A stretch of DNA of 64,000 bases, taken from NCBI GenBank assembly GCA_028023455.1, contig JAQFVV010012497.1, positions 1,056,001-1,120,000 of the forward strand, written 5' to 3'. Source of the stretch: Epiperipatus broadwayi (Eukaryota; Onychophora; Udeonychophora; Euonychophora; Peripatidae). The notes under the pieces were generated by a model, which was given only the letters and a program-made list of their open reading frames with translations, made no database searches and was not told where the DNA came from. Shown here piece by piece: positions 1-12,500 of this stretch. Numbering within the stretch: the stretch's first letter is position 1; the number at the start of each line of letters is the position of its first letter. The translations under genes were made by a program, and so were the position numbers.

Positions 1-477
1 CATGAAATTTGCAAACAGCTAATCAAATCAAGTAAGTTTATCAAACATCTTAATATATGTTGACTGTACTGATGCCTCAATATTTCTCTATTGCACTACT
101 GGTGGATGTTTGAGATATGGTGGGTTTAAGATGAGTGATGCATTGATAAAAATAAAGCTTTCTATTGATTGATTTATTGTTTGATCAGTTGCTCATGTGA
201 AGTCAGGTGATGTTCATTATCACAGTGATAATGCATAATTTGGTTCAATCACTTGGGCTGCTTTTTTTTTTTTATCTGTTGTTAGCTTTTTTTCTGATTT
301 TACTGTTTAAAAAATAGTTTCCATAGTGAATTTTTAAACTTATAAATATGAACTTCTATTGCAAAAATGAACATGGAAGAAAGTAAATAAAGTATTATCC
401 TAAATATTGTTTATCATTACATTTTATAAATATTCTATAACATTTATTGGGAGAATTTATAATAATGATTGTTTCAG

Positions 478-631
478 TGGTCGAAGTGCAAAAGCTGTAA
501 GTCCTGAATTAGTACAAAGATTTGGTTTTAATGCTAATAATCCCATCCCTCAAAATCATGGCTTGTCAGTCAATGTTCCTGGAGTGCCAGCTGCTTGGAT
601 GGACATTTTAGAAAGATTTGGAAGCAAAAAG
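478..631 (+). CDS. Gamma-glutamyltransferase (YwrD-like glutathione hydrolase), internal exon (first in window)
   Basis: This exon follows a TGATTGTTTCAG acceptor and ends at an AAG|GTAATA donor (GT at 632). It is 154 bp: one base completing a split codon, then 51 codons. The peptide opens GRSAKAVSPEL and contains the family-typical HGL...VNVPGVPAAW stretch followed by an ILERFG helix, which matches the N-terminal part of the GGT large subunit (the VPG block is conserved in the family). The enzyme family cleaves the gamma-glutamyl bond of glutathione and related compounds. The split entry codon requires at least one upstream exon outside the window. It ends in phase 0, matching the next exon at 17772. 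There is no start codon in this exon. Confidence is high for the family and moderate for the YwrD-like subgroup, which I judge from remembered motifs only. Confidence 0.9.
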
Positions 632-1048
632 GTAATAACATAATTAGCAATTTTATAGACTTATATATATTAAAATAAAGCAAAAATCTCTTTATCAATC
701 CCAATCATATACTTCAGTTATCATAACTGACTAGTTGAATGATTAATATATGAAAGACTTAATGAATGGGAACATATAACTATATTAATGGTAAGGTTTA
801 TAAAAAATGAAATTGTTTATAATTCCTATTCAACTAAAATATAATTAAGTGTTCCAAAAGAAAAAAAGAATAAAAACACAAATAACAATCTGAAAAACAT
901 TTTAAAAAATCACATGTAGAACCTATTTGGTGCATTACTCTATTTATTTGATATATGCCTTTTGATTTATGCAGCAAACTTTTTATTTCTGAAATATTTC
1001 AACACCAAACATAATTGTAGTGCTCAATACATTTTATTCTTTGCCATA

Positions 1049-1770
1049 ATATCAATAAGCTAATACACATGCGCTTTGCAGATGTCACTATATAAATGAA
1101 TACTCCCACTTTTTCAAACCCAAGATAAAGTCTTTAAGAAAATATAGAATGAATCCACCTATATTTTCGACCCAACTGTATATGTATGGGCAAATCTGAA
1201 GGGTTTGAAATGAAGAGCGTGAAGTTATTAATTGATCACTTTAAATTACTTTTTTACTACGTAAATGAATGATGCCAATGAAATTTCTAGAATTTACAAT
1301 ACGTCATTCTTATAATTAAACATATGTAAACAAGACATTTATTTTTTATATAGTGTGGTGTTTTTATAATCTATAATATCAATAAGCTAATATACATGCG
1401 CTTTGCAGATGTCACTATATAAATGAATACTACCACTTGTTTACATATGTTTAATTATAAGAATGACATATTGTAAATTTTAGAAATTTCATTGGCGTCA
1501 TTCATTTACGTAGTAAAAAAGTAATTTAAAGTGATCAATTAATAACTTCACGCTCTTCATTTCAAACACTTCAGATTTTCCCAAACATATATGGTTGGGT
1601 CGAAAATATAGGTGGATTCATTCTATATTTTCTTAAAGACCTTATCTTGGGTTTGAAAAAGTGGGAGTATTCATTTATATAGTGACATCTGCAAAGCGCA
1701 TGTGTATTAGCTTATTGGCTTATTGATATTATAGATTATAAAAACATCACACTATATAAAAAATAAATGT
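1049..1770. mobile_element. Palindromic (fold-back) element F2, 722 bp, flanked by 13-bp direct repeats
   Basis: Bases 1049-1333 are repeated in reverse complement at 1437-1770 (for example the block GCTTTGCAGATGTCACTATA near 1074 and its complement near 1680). The spacer 1334-1436 holds a third copy of the terminal ~80-100 bp. The identical 13-mer ATTCTTTGCCATA lies on both sides (1036-1048 and 1771-1783), consistent with a target-site duplication. There is no coding capacity. It is probably a non-autonomous, MITE-like or Penelope-like derivative; the class is unknown. Confidence 0.75.
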
Positions 1771-2635
1771 ATTCTTTGCCATATGTTCTAAATGAAAAGT
1801 CACCATTGCACTTCTTTAGATAGTCTTTATCATGTAAACATGGTTTGTCTCTCCATGAAAATCTTGCTCAGGTTTATCTTAAAACATCCTTTTAAGAAGT
1901 TTGTATTGTTCATTCATTTCACATGTCTAGTCCAACAAAGGTGTTATTTTACAATAGTGGACACTATAGTATCATATCAAGCAAATTGAATAATATATTG
2001 ATTGGTCTTATAATCTTAATATTGTATTTTAAAAATTTTATGGAAAATATTCTTAAAAGAAGTTTTTTAATGGCTTTACATTACATTGATAAAATTTCCA
2101 AATCTCACTTTCATATAATAAATTGGGTAAATTAACATCATATATATGGCTAATTTGATTGCAATAGTTATTTCGGGAGTAGATTGGAGTTTGTGGTGCA
2201 CTTCAGTGTTTATGTCCATTTCTCTACTTTAAAAACTACTAAGTTATTTGATTTGACATAATTAATTATATGCATGCTTATTAACTATAAAGAATATCAA
2301 ATTTAATAATTGTATTCCATCTTTTATAATTTGTAATAAAGCAAATAAAATCTCTACAAGTCTATTCTGATTTATGGTTAGTGATATTTAGAGCTTAGGT
2401 CCCTGAAACTAATTTCATAATCTTGTATTGTTATAATTTACAATCCAGGATATGTATTTACATTTATAAACTTATTTAGCCTTCAGCATTATTAGCTTTA
2501 TTATCTAAGTAATACATAGTTGGAGTGTAGTTTGAAAGTTATAATTGACTATTTGTTAGTCTGCTTTCAGAACAGGTTATATTTACTTGTTTAATGAGGT
2601 TTATTTAAATTTATTTGAATTAATAATTTCACTCT

Positions 2636-2822
2636 CTGTAGTCAAGTTGCAATCTTTAGTATCTATATAAACTTATTAGATCGTAATAAAAGTGGATTTT
2701 CACTTTTATTGCTAAAAGGAGGTTGCCTTGACAACAGATTGAGATTGTTTATTATTATTGATATTGATACTGCATAAGTGTTGACTGATTTCATGTATTT
2801 ACATATTATATATATGGCTCTC
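2636..2822. repeat. Dispersed repeat, copy 1 (paired with 22753-22930)
   Basis: The block starting near GTCAAGTTGCAATCTTTAGT and ending near TTTCATGTAT recurs in the same orientation at 22753-22930, with scattered substitutions. Shared landmarks include AAAGGAGGTT, CTTGACAA, ATTGAGATTGTT and AAGTGTTGA. There is no coding signal. It is an old interspersed element of unknown class. Confidence 0.65.
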
Positions 2823-3540
2823 ATTATATTAATATTTACAGCTGACATTAATGCCTCCTATTAGTGAATTTATTCTTTAAAAAATGACTTAATTTCAATG
2901 CCAAAATGTTTTGGATTATCTGAGCATGTTTCATATCATTTGCTGATAGTGATTTTATATTGATTAAACTCATAATCTCATTAGTCAATAATGAACTATT
3001 TGTCACATTTTTAAAAACTAATTTTGACTTGTTTATATGAGATTTTAATAAAAGAACAAGTTTAAAACTTGACTAAAAACATTTTGGGTAACATATTTTT
3101 CATGTACAGAGAAGATTTTTGTAACAATCTATTGCTACAAGACTTAGCTAACTTTAACTCAATATTAATGTTATTCCGAGATTAGTAATAGAAATAAATA
3201 AAATTATCACAAATATATAGATAAGAATGATCTGACAAAATTTTTAAGTGAGAAAAATAACATATACCTATGATACATGTAAAATGGGTAGTTAGCATAA
3301 GAGACTATAACTCATTTTCTTAAAATACTTTATTGTTGCATAATATATACAATATGCAACATAAAATACAATTCAGTATGATCTTCCATAAAACCTGATA
3401 TAATAATAATTATTGAAATTATAATTTCTGAGAAAATGTTTACATATTGGTTATATTGTATAAACATAGTTTTAAATGTTTGATTGAATACAAGTATAAT
3501 TTATATAACCACTAAACATCATATAATCACTATCTCTTAT

Positions 3541-3705
3541 CATCATCATCATTATCAACCATTATCAATCCACTGCAGGATGAAGGTCTCTCCAAGTTTA
3601 ATCCATCTTCTCCGATCTTTAGCTTCTCTTCTCCACATCACCCCTGCACACTTTCTTATTTCATCCATCCATCTCACATGTGGTCTCACATAATTGTTAT
3701 TAAAC
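3541..3705 (-). pseudogene. RTE-type LINE, 3' terminal fragment of the reverse transcriptase ORF
   Basis: Read on the minus strand, the region encodes VRPHVRWMDEIRKCAGVMW, then a stretch ending LGETFILQW. This is the characteristic C-terminus of RTE-clade ORF2 ('RW.DDI.K.AG..W...A.DR..W...GEA...QW'). The element's 3' end is the TCATCATCATCATTATCA run at 3540-3556, a typical short-repeat RTE tail. It is heavily 5'-truncated. Other copies of the same tail lie at 9045-9195 and 36255-36372. It directly abuts the F1 element and may have inserted into it: the left flank ACCACTAAACATCA also precedes the F1 copy at 54298. Confidence 0.8.
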
Positions 3706-3711
3706 AAGATA

Positions 3712-4062
3712 AAACTCTCCATACAGTAGTGCCATCCTGTGCCAACCAGAGTAATCAATGGATGCCGGAAGGTTTGTGCATAAAATCCTTATCTATGACT
3801 ATATATTATTGTGTTTTCAATTTAAGACTCATAGTTTTGTAGTTAAGTAGAGATAAAAGGTGTTTGCTGGAGGGTTGCATTAGATCCTAAGATCTAGATG
3901 GAGTTGGAGTGCTCTCAGATCCAAGGCTCCTCACTGATGAATGCCACAAACCAGAAACTAGTCTGGGGATATTGGATGAGTAGGCACTAGATAGGAATTT
4001 TATGCACAAGCCTGCTGGCATCCATTGATGGCACAGGGTGGCACTACTGTAGAGTTTTGCTT
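3712..4062. mobile_element. MITE-like element F1, copy 1 (minus orientation relative to the 53.9-kb copy)
   Basis: The ends are inverted repeats of roughly 85-90 bp: AACTCTCCATACAGTAGTGCC…GTTTGTGCATAAAATCC on the left, and its complement ending GGCACTACTGTAGAGTTTTGC on the right. The interior recurs at 53926-54180 (inverted) and, with an internal deletion, at 54340-54545. It has no ORF. The interior holds CTGATGA (3934-3940) followed by GAAA (3954-3957) and a CTAGT/ACTAG pair; see the findings. Confidence 0.75.
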
Positions 4063-5479
4063 TGTTTTATAATTTATATACTTGGAGTTTTTGATGTAAT
4101 TATGTAAGAGATTTGAACACAGACTTTCAAGCTCCCTTCAGCTATCTGTTCTATCTCATACAACCAATACACATTATCACACACATGTGAAAAAAGATCA
4201 ATCATTCATGCTGAACCAGCCCTTATCAATTGGTCCAGATCATAATTTTCCATATATATATATAATCAGTGCTTGGTTAATATTAAGATAGCAAATCTTC
4301 AAAGTTCAATGGACAGGCCTCATTCTACTCCATTCTCCCAATTCTTCAGCCATCCTTACCATTGAAAATCTGATGGTGGAATGTCCAAATCGCCTGTTGA
4401 TGCTAATATTATTGTCATACCCATGAAATCTATGTTCAAATACCTTATGTAATTTTGAATGATAAAAAAATATTATTAATAAGTTTTTTGATTTCAATTT
4501 TAAATAAAATGATAGATTTTTACTGTGAATCAATTGGAGGTTTATTATACAACTACACATGATTGTAAATAAAACTTTTTCTCAAATAACATATCAAATT
4601 TGGTTAAGTTTAATCCAAAGTTTAACACTGATATCATAAAATGAGTTTCTTTGAATCAGATTGATATTTAGGAAATATGATTTTAAGATCATATATATAG
4701 TACCCATCAAGTATTATATTTTAGCTATCAGAATCCTGTAATCTAGAAAAAACGTGATCAGTTTTTTTTAGCGTTAGCAGAACTATGGACATAAATTTTG
4801 AACTCTCAGAATGGTAGGAGAATCTAATGCATTTAAGCATGGGCCATAAATATAAGCACAATAATTAAAAACTGATTAAAAAAATAATAAAATGCACAAA
4901 AAATGAATTTAAAAAAAAAAGATCAAACGAATTTTTATATGAAATGTAGTTTACAATAATCTGCTTAGAGCTTAATGAATAAAATTTTCCAATATTGTCC
5001 CTATATAATAAAAATGATTCAAGATTCAATTTTGAATTTTTTCTAAAAAAAATGTATAATTTTTAATGATGAACGAAGATAATTACAGTGATGGTCAACA
5101 TTTTTTTTTACTATTATATCAAAATTAAGATGTATTCTATCCCAGTTATATTTGGACAGTTTATATCTAATTTTCAAGAACTTTATAAAGGATTATGATT
5201 TATGCTTGTTTTACTGAGATCCAAACTTGAATCAGAGATATTTTGCACTTTGATATCATTATGAATAAAACAGAAAAAGGAATTGAGTAATACAATCTTG
5301 TATGGCAACAATAATGCTAATGTAGTATGAGATTGAAGAGAAAATAATTCCCAAATACTAAGAAGAAAAAAACCCTCTTTATCTACACATGTTCTTCTAC
5401 TGTATAACCTTTTCTATATAAAAACAGTGATCAATCAATGCTGCATGACAGATTTTCATGATTGTGCTGTATTAAGAAC

Positions 5480-8400
5480 AATAATTCTCTCTATTTATTT
5501 TTAACTAGAACAAGGAGTAATTAATGGATACTAGATGATAGCTCTATATCCATATTATTTACTGATGTTTACACTAGATGGCTTTGGAGTTTATTTAGCA
5601 AATAAAATGAATTACTACAGCAAATAAAATAAATAGTGAAAGTCATATTTGCTTTATTTGATACTAACTGTGACAGTGGATTGTATGTTTGTTCAATCAC
5701 ATTTTCATCCATTAATTACATGCACAACAATTCTAATCTCAATTCCCTTCTCCATTGTTTTTAACTGAAGCCTTTCAGAATTGAGAAAGGAACTATGGGA
5801 CAGGTTTAGTTATCTATAGTTCTTAATTGTGATCTTTACTAGAAACAAAGCAATTGATAATGATTTGTATTGAAACTGGATTTGAGACGGGAATTTCAGC
5901 TAGGTAAATATAATAAATCTAATTTTTTTCTAAATATAGATGCATGGAATGTGCAAACTTTACTTGAAGCAAACTTTGCAAGACCTGAATAGAAACAGTA
6001 TTGGTACATTTAAGATCAATATAGCTGTTTTTATTAAATTCATCTTTCAGAAAATGATGTTTAATAGAATATAGATAATTATAAAAAAAAAAAATAGGAA
6101 GGGTAGATCAACCATTGAAAGAAAATGGCATAATACTGAATTTGATATAAAGATTAATTTATCATTTTCTGTTCTTGGAGTTCCTTAATGTCTCATTGAA
6201 AGGCTAATTATTTTTATAATGGTTTCATTGCTCATTTTACTAGTGCATATACTCCAACATTGGATTTAGAAAATTCAAAGAATATTTTTATTGCATACTG
6301 TATAGCATTATTACAGCAGTACCATTAAAACATACTATTTTTTTCTTGGAAATATTAATGCAAACGTTAGTACAAATATTAACTTTTGTCAAAGATTGTT
6401 AAGAAACAATGGAATTGATGTTATAATCTCAAATAGTCTGCTAATATTGAATTTTTGCATAATATATAAATTATTAGAAAAACTTTGTTTAAGCAGCAAA
6501 TTACTATAAAGGTATGGCTGCATTATAGTTAGCAATTGGAATATGAGTTTATATTACATGAACATTTATAAAACAGAAATATCTCTTATTCTTGTTAAAT
6601 TTCAACAGCTATTAAACACTAACATTTCTAATTTGGACTTTTGCAAATGTTATGCTACTGAGACATGGAATTCTTTTAGGGGGTGTATTATGGATACAAG
6701 AAAATCTATTTTTGGATTCATTGAAAAGAAGATTCATGACTAGTTTTCTATCAGTGATCTTATTGTTAGTGACTTGCTTATATAAAAATAAAAATAAAAA
6801 ACATATGGTATTTTAAGTTTTAAATTGCGCTTTACACAAAAAAGTGAAGCTTAGTATTATTAGAAAAAGAATTATAAGGCTTAGCACTTTCGGGGAACTT
6901 AGGTCTCCATATTCATAGCCTATTTGTCAGTTTACATTGAGATTTTAAATTAAGCTTGGCATTAATTTATGCAAAATTTATTCAAAGTTTTCTTTTGTAT
7001 AGACCATTTTCTGGAGATTGCAAAGCATGATACTTTTCGGTTTATTGCATAGTTGTCATTTGCAATAAAGCATGCCTCCTTTATTTTTTGTTTCGTATCA
7101 TTATGCACAGTGCCCTCACCAAAGTGGGTTCAAACACAGACCTGTTGTTTTTTGGAGCTCAAAGAATATGGATTTGTTTTCAGTTTTGTTTAGAGCTCTC
7201 TTGTATAAATAGTGATGATGAGATGTTCTGGTGGTGATGTTGGCACAGGTCTGTCCATAATATGCTGCTCTACATCCATTGGTTGGGCATGAAATTTTGT
7301 AAACTGCTTGGGCTATTTGATCAGAGAATATTTGTCTTTGGTATTGTTTATCAGTCTGTTTGTGAAGTTCAGTGATTGATTAGAAAGTTTAAAAATGAGT
7401 GGTGGATTAAAATTGAAAAATAGATATTCACTTATGCTAGTCACTTCAGATCCTTTTTTGATACATTGAAAGCACCATATGGATCTGAAAAAACAATATC
7501 TCAATCCTATTAAATCAATTGTTAGCATTCTCTATATAATGAAAATATTTCAAACAAGTGGAAGAAGTAAAATAATCAATCAAACAAGATTGATAAATCA
7601 TATTGGATATTTGACCATCATAGTGATGAAGTGGAAGAAGTATTTTGATCATTTTTTGAATAATGATACCAAAATTGAGATGATTATTTTTAATGATATA
7701 TTTGATGCATCTATTCATTTGGATTTGGATAAAGATTTCCAGATTAATGAAATCAAACAATTCTTTGTAATTTTATAAAATGGCAAGGTTACTACACTTC
7801 CTAATGAAATAACTAGAGAAGTTTTAAAATATGTTAATAATATATTAGTTTTAAAAATATTGGAATTTTATAACTATGCCACCTGATTTTAAGGACACTT
7901 CTAATATTTTAAATTTTAAAAATAAAATAAATTGAAGTAATTATCATTCTTATCCATTACGCCACAAATACTTACAAAGATTTTATTGAGTAGATTGCTT
8001 TGATCTTGTTTTAGAGAATCAAAAAGCATTATAGACATTGTTTTTTTGCTAGATAAATGCAAAAAAGCATTAAAATAAAGGATTGATTTATATATTAATT
8101 TAATTAATTTAAGGCATATGTTACTGTTAGAAATTGATTACCTACCAAACATGATGGAATAAGAAGTGTTATTACTGCAGATGAAAAATCTGAGCTTTGA
8201 AATGAAAACTAGTATTCAACAAGATTGTGTATCTTTGCTCTATTTTTTTTTACCTTTATGATTATCATTTTTGGAACTATTTATAGGCAGTTAATGAATT
8301 AAGCATCAAAATGCAATATAGTTTTGATAATGGAATTTTTAATTTGCATCAATTAAAAGTGAAAACAAGAACTTTATCTTCTTGAATTCTGGATTTTCAG

Positions 8401-8720
8401 TATGCTAATGATTCTTTATTCTTGTTAATTCAAAAGATGATCTACAAACTGTTCTTAATGTTTTGAATACAACATATAGAGACTTTGATTTAGTAATTGT
8501 TCAAAAACTCAAATTCTTTATTAGCCATTATTAGAAGAAAAATTTCAGCAAGTTTTAAAACTGGGATGATTATCAACTTGAGTATATAAACTAATTTGAA
8601 TATCTTGGCAGTTTTTTAAGGCAAAAGTTGATCTTAGATATTAAGCTACTGCTTTAACAAGTTATAAGATAAAGTATTTCATCACAATGAAATAACTACT
8701 GCAAGTAAAGTAGTTATGGA
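5480..8720 (+). pseudogene. Decayed LINE (endonuclease plus reverse transcriptase), family A
   Basis: Frame-hopping translation on the plus strand recovers an ordered series of landmarks of one widespread animal LINE family. AWNVQTLLE…ARPE at about 5938 marks the start of the AP-endonuclease; FFLGNINAN near 6340 corresponds to its 'LLGDFNA' catalytic block; ATETWNSFRG near 6656 and WWIKI near 7400 lie in the linker; MPPDFKDT near 7875, SNYHSYP near 7935 and a 'STIDMVF'-like TIDIVF near 8032 are reverse-transcriptase blocks; DDLQTVLNVLNTTYRDFDL near 8438 and FEYLGSFL near 8598 lie past the active site. Many stops and frameshifts show it is dead. About 600 bp around 6760-7340 do not fit the LINE and contain a Penelope fragment. 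The upstream limit is set by similarity to 46960-47240 and is approximate. Confidence 0.75.
7116..7307 (-). pseudogene. Penelope-like element fragment: GIY-YIG endonuclease domain
   Basis: The minus strand has 63 open codons beginning AVYKISCPTNGCRAAYYGQT and continuing with an ITTRTSHHHYLYKRA segment. This is the GIY-YIG nuclease typical of canonical Penelope-like retroelements: 'VYKI.C' with a paired cysteine, the YYG-T core, then the R-x-x-H helix. The matching domain in this window's larger Penelope element (63.0-63.4 kb) reads VYKIICGIC…YYGHT, so this is a different subfamily. It lies inside the decayed LINE at 5.5-8.7 kb, oriented against it, apparently as a nested insertion. The reverse transcriptase part was not found. 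Confidence 0.7.
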
Positions 8721-9039
8721 AGTAAAACTTAAACAAATGTACAATACAAGATTTCCAAAAAGGTGTTTATGGCAAAATTTGGGCATGATTTTTTAAAGAT
8801 ATTCTAAACAAATACAATGTTAATTGCTTTATTGGAAAGATATAGTGAAAGTATTTATTGGAGCACTACAATAAGACATGGTGATTACATATTTCAGAAA
8901 AGAAACAAAAAAATCATAAGTTAAAATATGGTTTTGCAAAATGTCATAGAGAAATGGACCAGCATGTTCTATCTGTTGATATATTAGTTCCTCAGAAATT
9001 GTTTTATAAAGCCATTGCAAAACCCATTTTTAGTGACAT

Positions 9040-12000
9040 TATTATCTTCAAGCATTATCAGTCCACTGCAGGATAATGTCTCTCCAAGTTTAATGTGCTT
9101 TCTCTCATCTTCACCTCTCTTGTCGACAACAAACCAGCAAACTCCGTGCTTCATCCATTCATCTCACATATGGTCTCTTTTAAGTTCTTTTAATGTCTTG
9201 GGCATAACACTTTAATTGTTTATCATCATTCTTTCTAGTAGTATATCCTGACCATATTCATTTGTTTTTTAATTCATTCAACAATGTCAGCGATATCCTT
9301 TTGTTCTTTCATTTATGTATTTCATAATTTCTAATATAAAACTATCCATACTTTATTGATGTGTCTGAATTGTTCTTTTGTAAAGAGTCCAAGTCTCAGA
9401 TTTATAAATAAGAAATGGTAAAATACATAAGAATATTTCTTTTTAATATTAAGTTATTTTTATAAAAACAGTATCCAAATTTGATTTTAAGATTCACCTC
9501 ATCCATTACACTTTCATATGTATTAACAATCTGATCAAGATACTTGTAGTTGTTATGTTCTTCTAATTCATTATTATCAATTTATATTTTCTTCTGAAAA
9601 AATCCATTGGACATTATTTGAGTCTTTTTACCATTTATCTTTCATTCTACTTTCTTACTTTCATTTGATAAGGCAATGTTTCCTTAAGCTCAGAAGCTTT
9701 ATTTGCAAAAATAACCACATCATCTGAAAAATCTAAATGACTAAATAATCTAAATTACCTTTTATTACTTTTGATTCCCATTTTGATCTGCAAAATATTT
9801 TTTAAAACTGCTGCAAAAAATTGTGGAGTTATGAAATTATCATGTCATAATACATTCATTTCAATGTTAATCTTTTTTAGTATCAGCATGAAATTCTAAT
9901 AACTGCTGTTGCATTTTGATAAATATTCTTCAGAATATGACAATATCTTGCATCTGTATCTTGATAATTCAATGTTTTAATCATTGTTGAAATGATTATA
10001 GAATCAAACAACTTTTTCTAATCTGCAAATCAAAAACATAATGACAACTCATATTCTTTGAGTTTTTTCTATGATTTCTATCAATACTTGGCTGAGATCC
10101 ACTGTTCTAGAATTACTTTTAAATCCAGTTTGTTCTTTTGATTGGTTAAAATCTAAAGTTTTCTGCAGAGGGTTATAATTATTTGAAAAACATTTTGTAT
10201 AGAACTGATAGGTCTGTAATTTCTAATATCTTCTTTATCACCTTTCTTAAATATCAATATTTTTACTATACTTTTTCAATCATGTAGTATATTTTTATCA
10301 TTTAGACAATTGGAATATAACTTTGCCAATAATTTATCTATTTCTTTCCATACTTCTTTTAAGACATCAATTAATAATTTCATCATTTCTTGGTGCTTTT
10401 CCCTCTTTACAGATTTAATTGCATATCTGACTTCATTTAAAATGCTGGGAATTCAGAAGATATAATAACTATAGTGGAAATTCAGAAGATATAATAACTG
10501 TAGGAGATATTTTCTTTCTTGTTCTTTATTTCTTTATAATTCTTTATAGAACACATTTCATGATGTCATTTTTCTTTTTAATAATAATTCCAATTTTTCT
10601 TATTTTAGAAATTATACTTTTTGCTATATCGGGAAGTGTAATTTTTGCTCTCCAAATTGCATGAGATCTAAATTTATGTTATCCCTTGGTAAAAACCATA
10701 ACTAATATGGTTAAAATTTAGTATTTGATATCTCTATATAAGAGGTTTACATTATTAATTAATATATATAAAATGTACAATATACACATAAACCTGAAGG
10801 CATACAGAAATAATAATGAAGATCTGTACCACTTGTTAAGTCTCTAGATTTGTTTTGGCATGTTTGGAGGCAAGTCTCTTCACACTGAAGCTTAAGGTAT
10901 GTATGGTGACATCCAGCATTGAGGTTAAATACTCATCTGCATACCAGAAGCTTCAACAGCAAGTGTTTATTTTTTTTACTCACTTGGCTTCTATCAATTT
11001 ATTGTCCAATTACTCTTCTGATTAACTCTTCTTTCAGATCCCACTGATAAGGTAATTATTTCATTTATTTGAGATATACTATGGACTGGAGAATTTTACT
11101 TCTATTAAGTTCTATTTGGATTTCTAGAGTTGTTATCAATGAATGGATCAGGAACTCACAATCATTTAATTGTTAATGGTGTATATTTTTATTGAAAGAA
11201 TTTTATTACTTATCTCCAGAGATTTGAACTAATTACTCTTTTCATCTACTTAGAAAATAATCTTTTCAGATCGCATAATAACATTTTAATTTATTTAAGT
11301 TTACTATTCTTAAAAAGCTAACTTAAATATTAAACTATTCTTAAAAAGCTAAATTTTTAAATTGTATATACATAATCCGTATATGTATTTAAACACACAA
11401 GCGCATATAAATAACACTTTTGATACTTTTATTTTCTTCTATAGCTTTCTTTGACAATTCACAATTATATTATATTTTTATATATTTACATATTCCTTCT
11501 TTTATTTATACATTGTCTTGTCTCATTGCAGAAAATTTACTGGAAATTGCTGTTTTTCTATATATCAACTATCTTTCTTTCAGTTATATATCATTGATTT
11601 TTTTTATATGTGAACAATCTTCAAAATGTGTTAATATTTTAAAACGATTTTTAAATTTAACAGAGTGTTTTTGAATGTTAGGAATATCAACTGATAATAC
11701 TGTTTTTTTTTAATAGTTTTTGCATTAATATGAATCTTATATCTCATTTACTGATGATCATTTCCTGTATTGAATTTTAAGAACATTAAAATCTTGAAAT
11801 ATGTGTTTTCTCTTAGTCAAAATATAATCGAATTCTGCTGTACTTTTATTGGATACTTCCATGTTAATTTCTGTTTGGCATTTTTCTCAAAGAGATAATT
11901 AATAATAGTCAGCATTACTTTTTCTATAAACTCTGTAAATTTGTATCCCTTCTTATTTCTATCACAATTACCAAATGTATTAACTGCACTTTTATCTATT

Positions 12001-12500
12001 AATTATTTACCAATTCTAGCATTAATATCATCTACGAGAATTTTAAAATGTTTAATCTGATCAAAAGCATTTTGTACATCTATATAAAAATTCTTTACTT
12101 CCTCATCACAATGAAAACTTTCTAAGGCATAAATCTGAATTATTAACATTTGGTATCTTTCATTAATTTGAATAATTAATATTATTGCTCTTTCTGATAT
12201 GCCTTCAATTTCCACAATGTTGTTCTTCCATTTTTTATTTGTAATAAAATGCATTAGACTTGTGTTTTTGTAGTGAAATGCATGTTTGCTTTTTAAATTG
12301 TCTCTTCACCTTTTCTTCTAACTTCACAAATTTCAACAATATCCCATTTAATGTTAGTCCATTTTTTTTCCAATTCGTGTAATCTTCCTTCACTTGAAAG
12401 TGATCCAAAGTTATAAATACCTCAGAAAATGTTGTCATTGAATGGCAACCTGAATCCAAAATTAAGGCCTTCAATCTTGGCTTTTGTCTTTACAGCCGGC
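9040..12500 (-). pseudogene. Decayed RTE-type LINE, endonuclease to 3' end
   Basis: On the minus strand the endonuclease appears first. IVEICEVRRKGEE near 12330 carries the family's Glu in 'SEVRR'; NKKWKNNIVEIEGISERAI near 12230 leads to an IQIYA…DEEVKNFY block and ILVDDINARIGK at about 12003, matching 'GDFNAKIG'. The reverse transcriptase follows: KKGDKEDIRNYRPISSI near 10220, then LSHLDFSDDVVIFA near 9720 (the 'FADD' block with one change), and RPYVRWMDEA near 9170 at the C-terminus. The 3' end is at about 9045. Frame breaks are frequent. The 10.7-11.75 kb interval shows no RTE similarity and may be an insertion or highly decayed. It lies head to tail against the plus-strand LINE that ends just upstream. 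Confidence 0.8.
10451..10499. repeat. Short tandem duplication, 29-bp period
   Basis: The 20-mer ATTCAGAAGATATAATAACT occurs at 10451-10470 and again at 10480-10499. It is a local duplication inside the dead RTE element. Confidence 0.85.

Noticed and set aside
407-477. Start of the open frame before the first GGT exon as coding sequence
   Set aside because: The first 23 codons (FIITFYKYSITF…) are intronic: the clear acceptor GATTGTTTCAG at 467-477 and the homology both start at 478.
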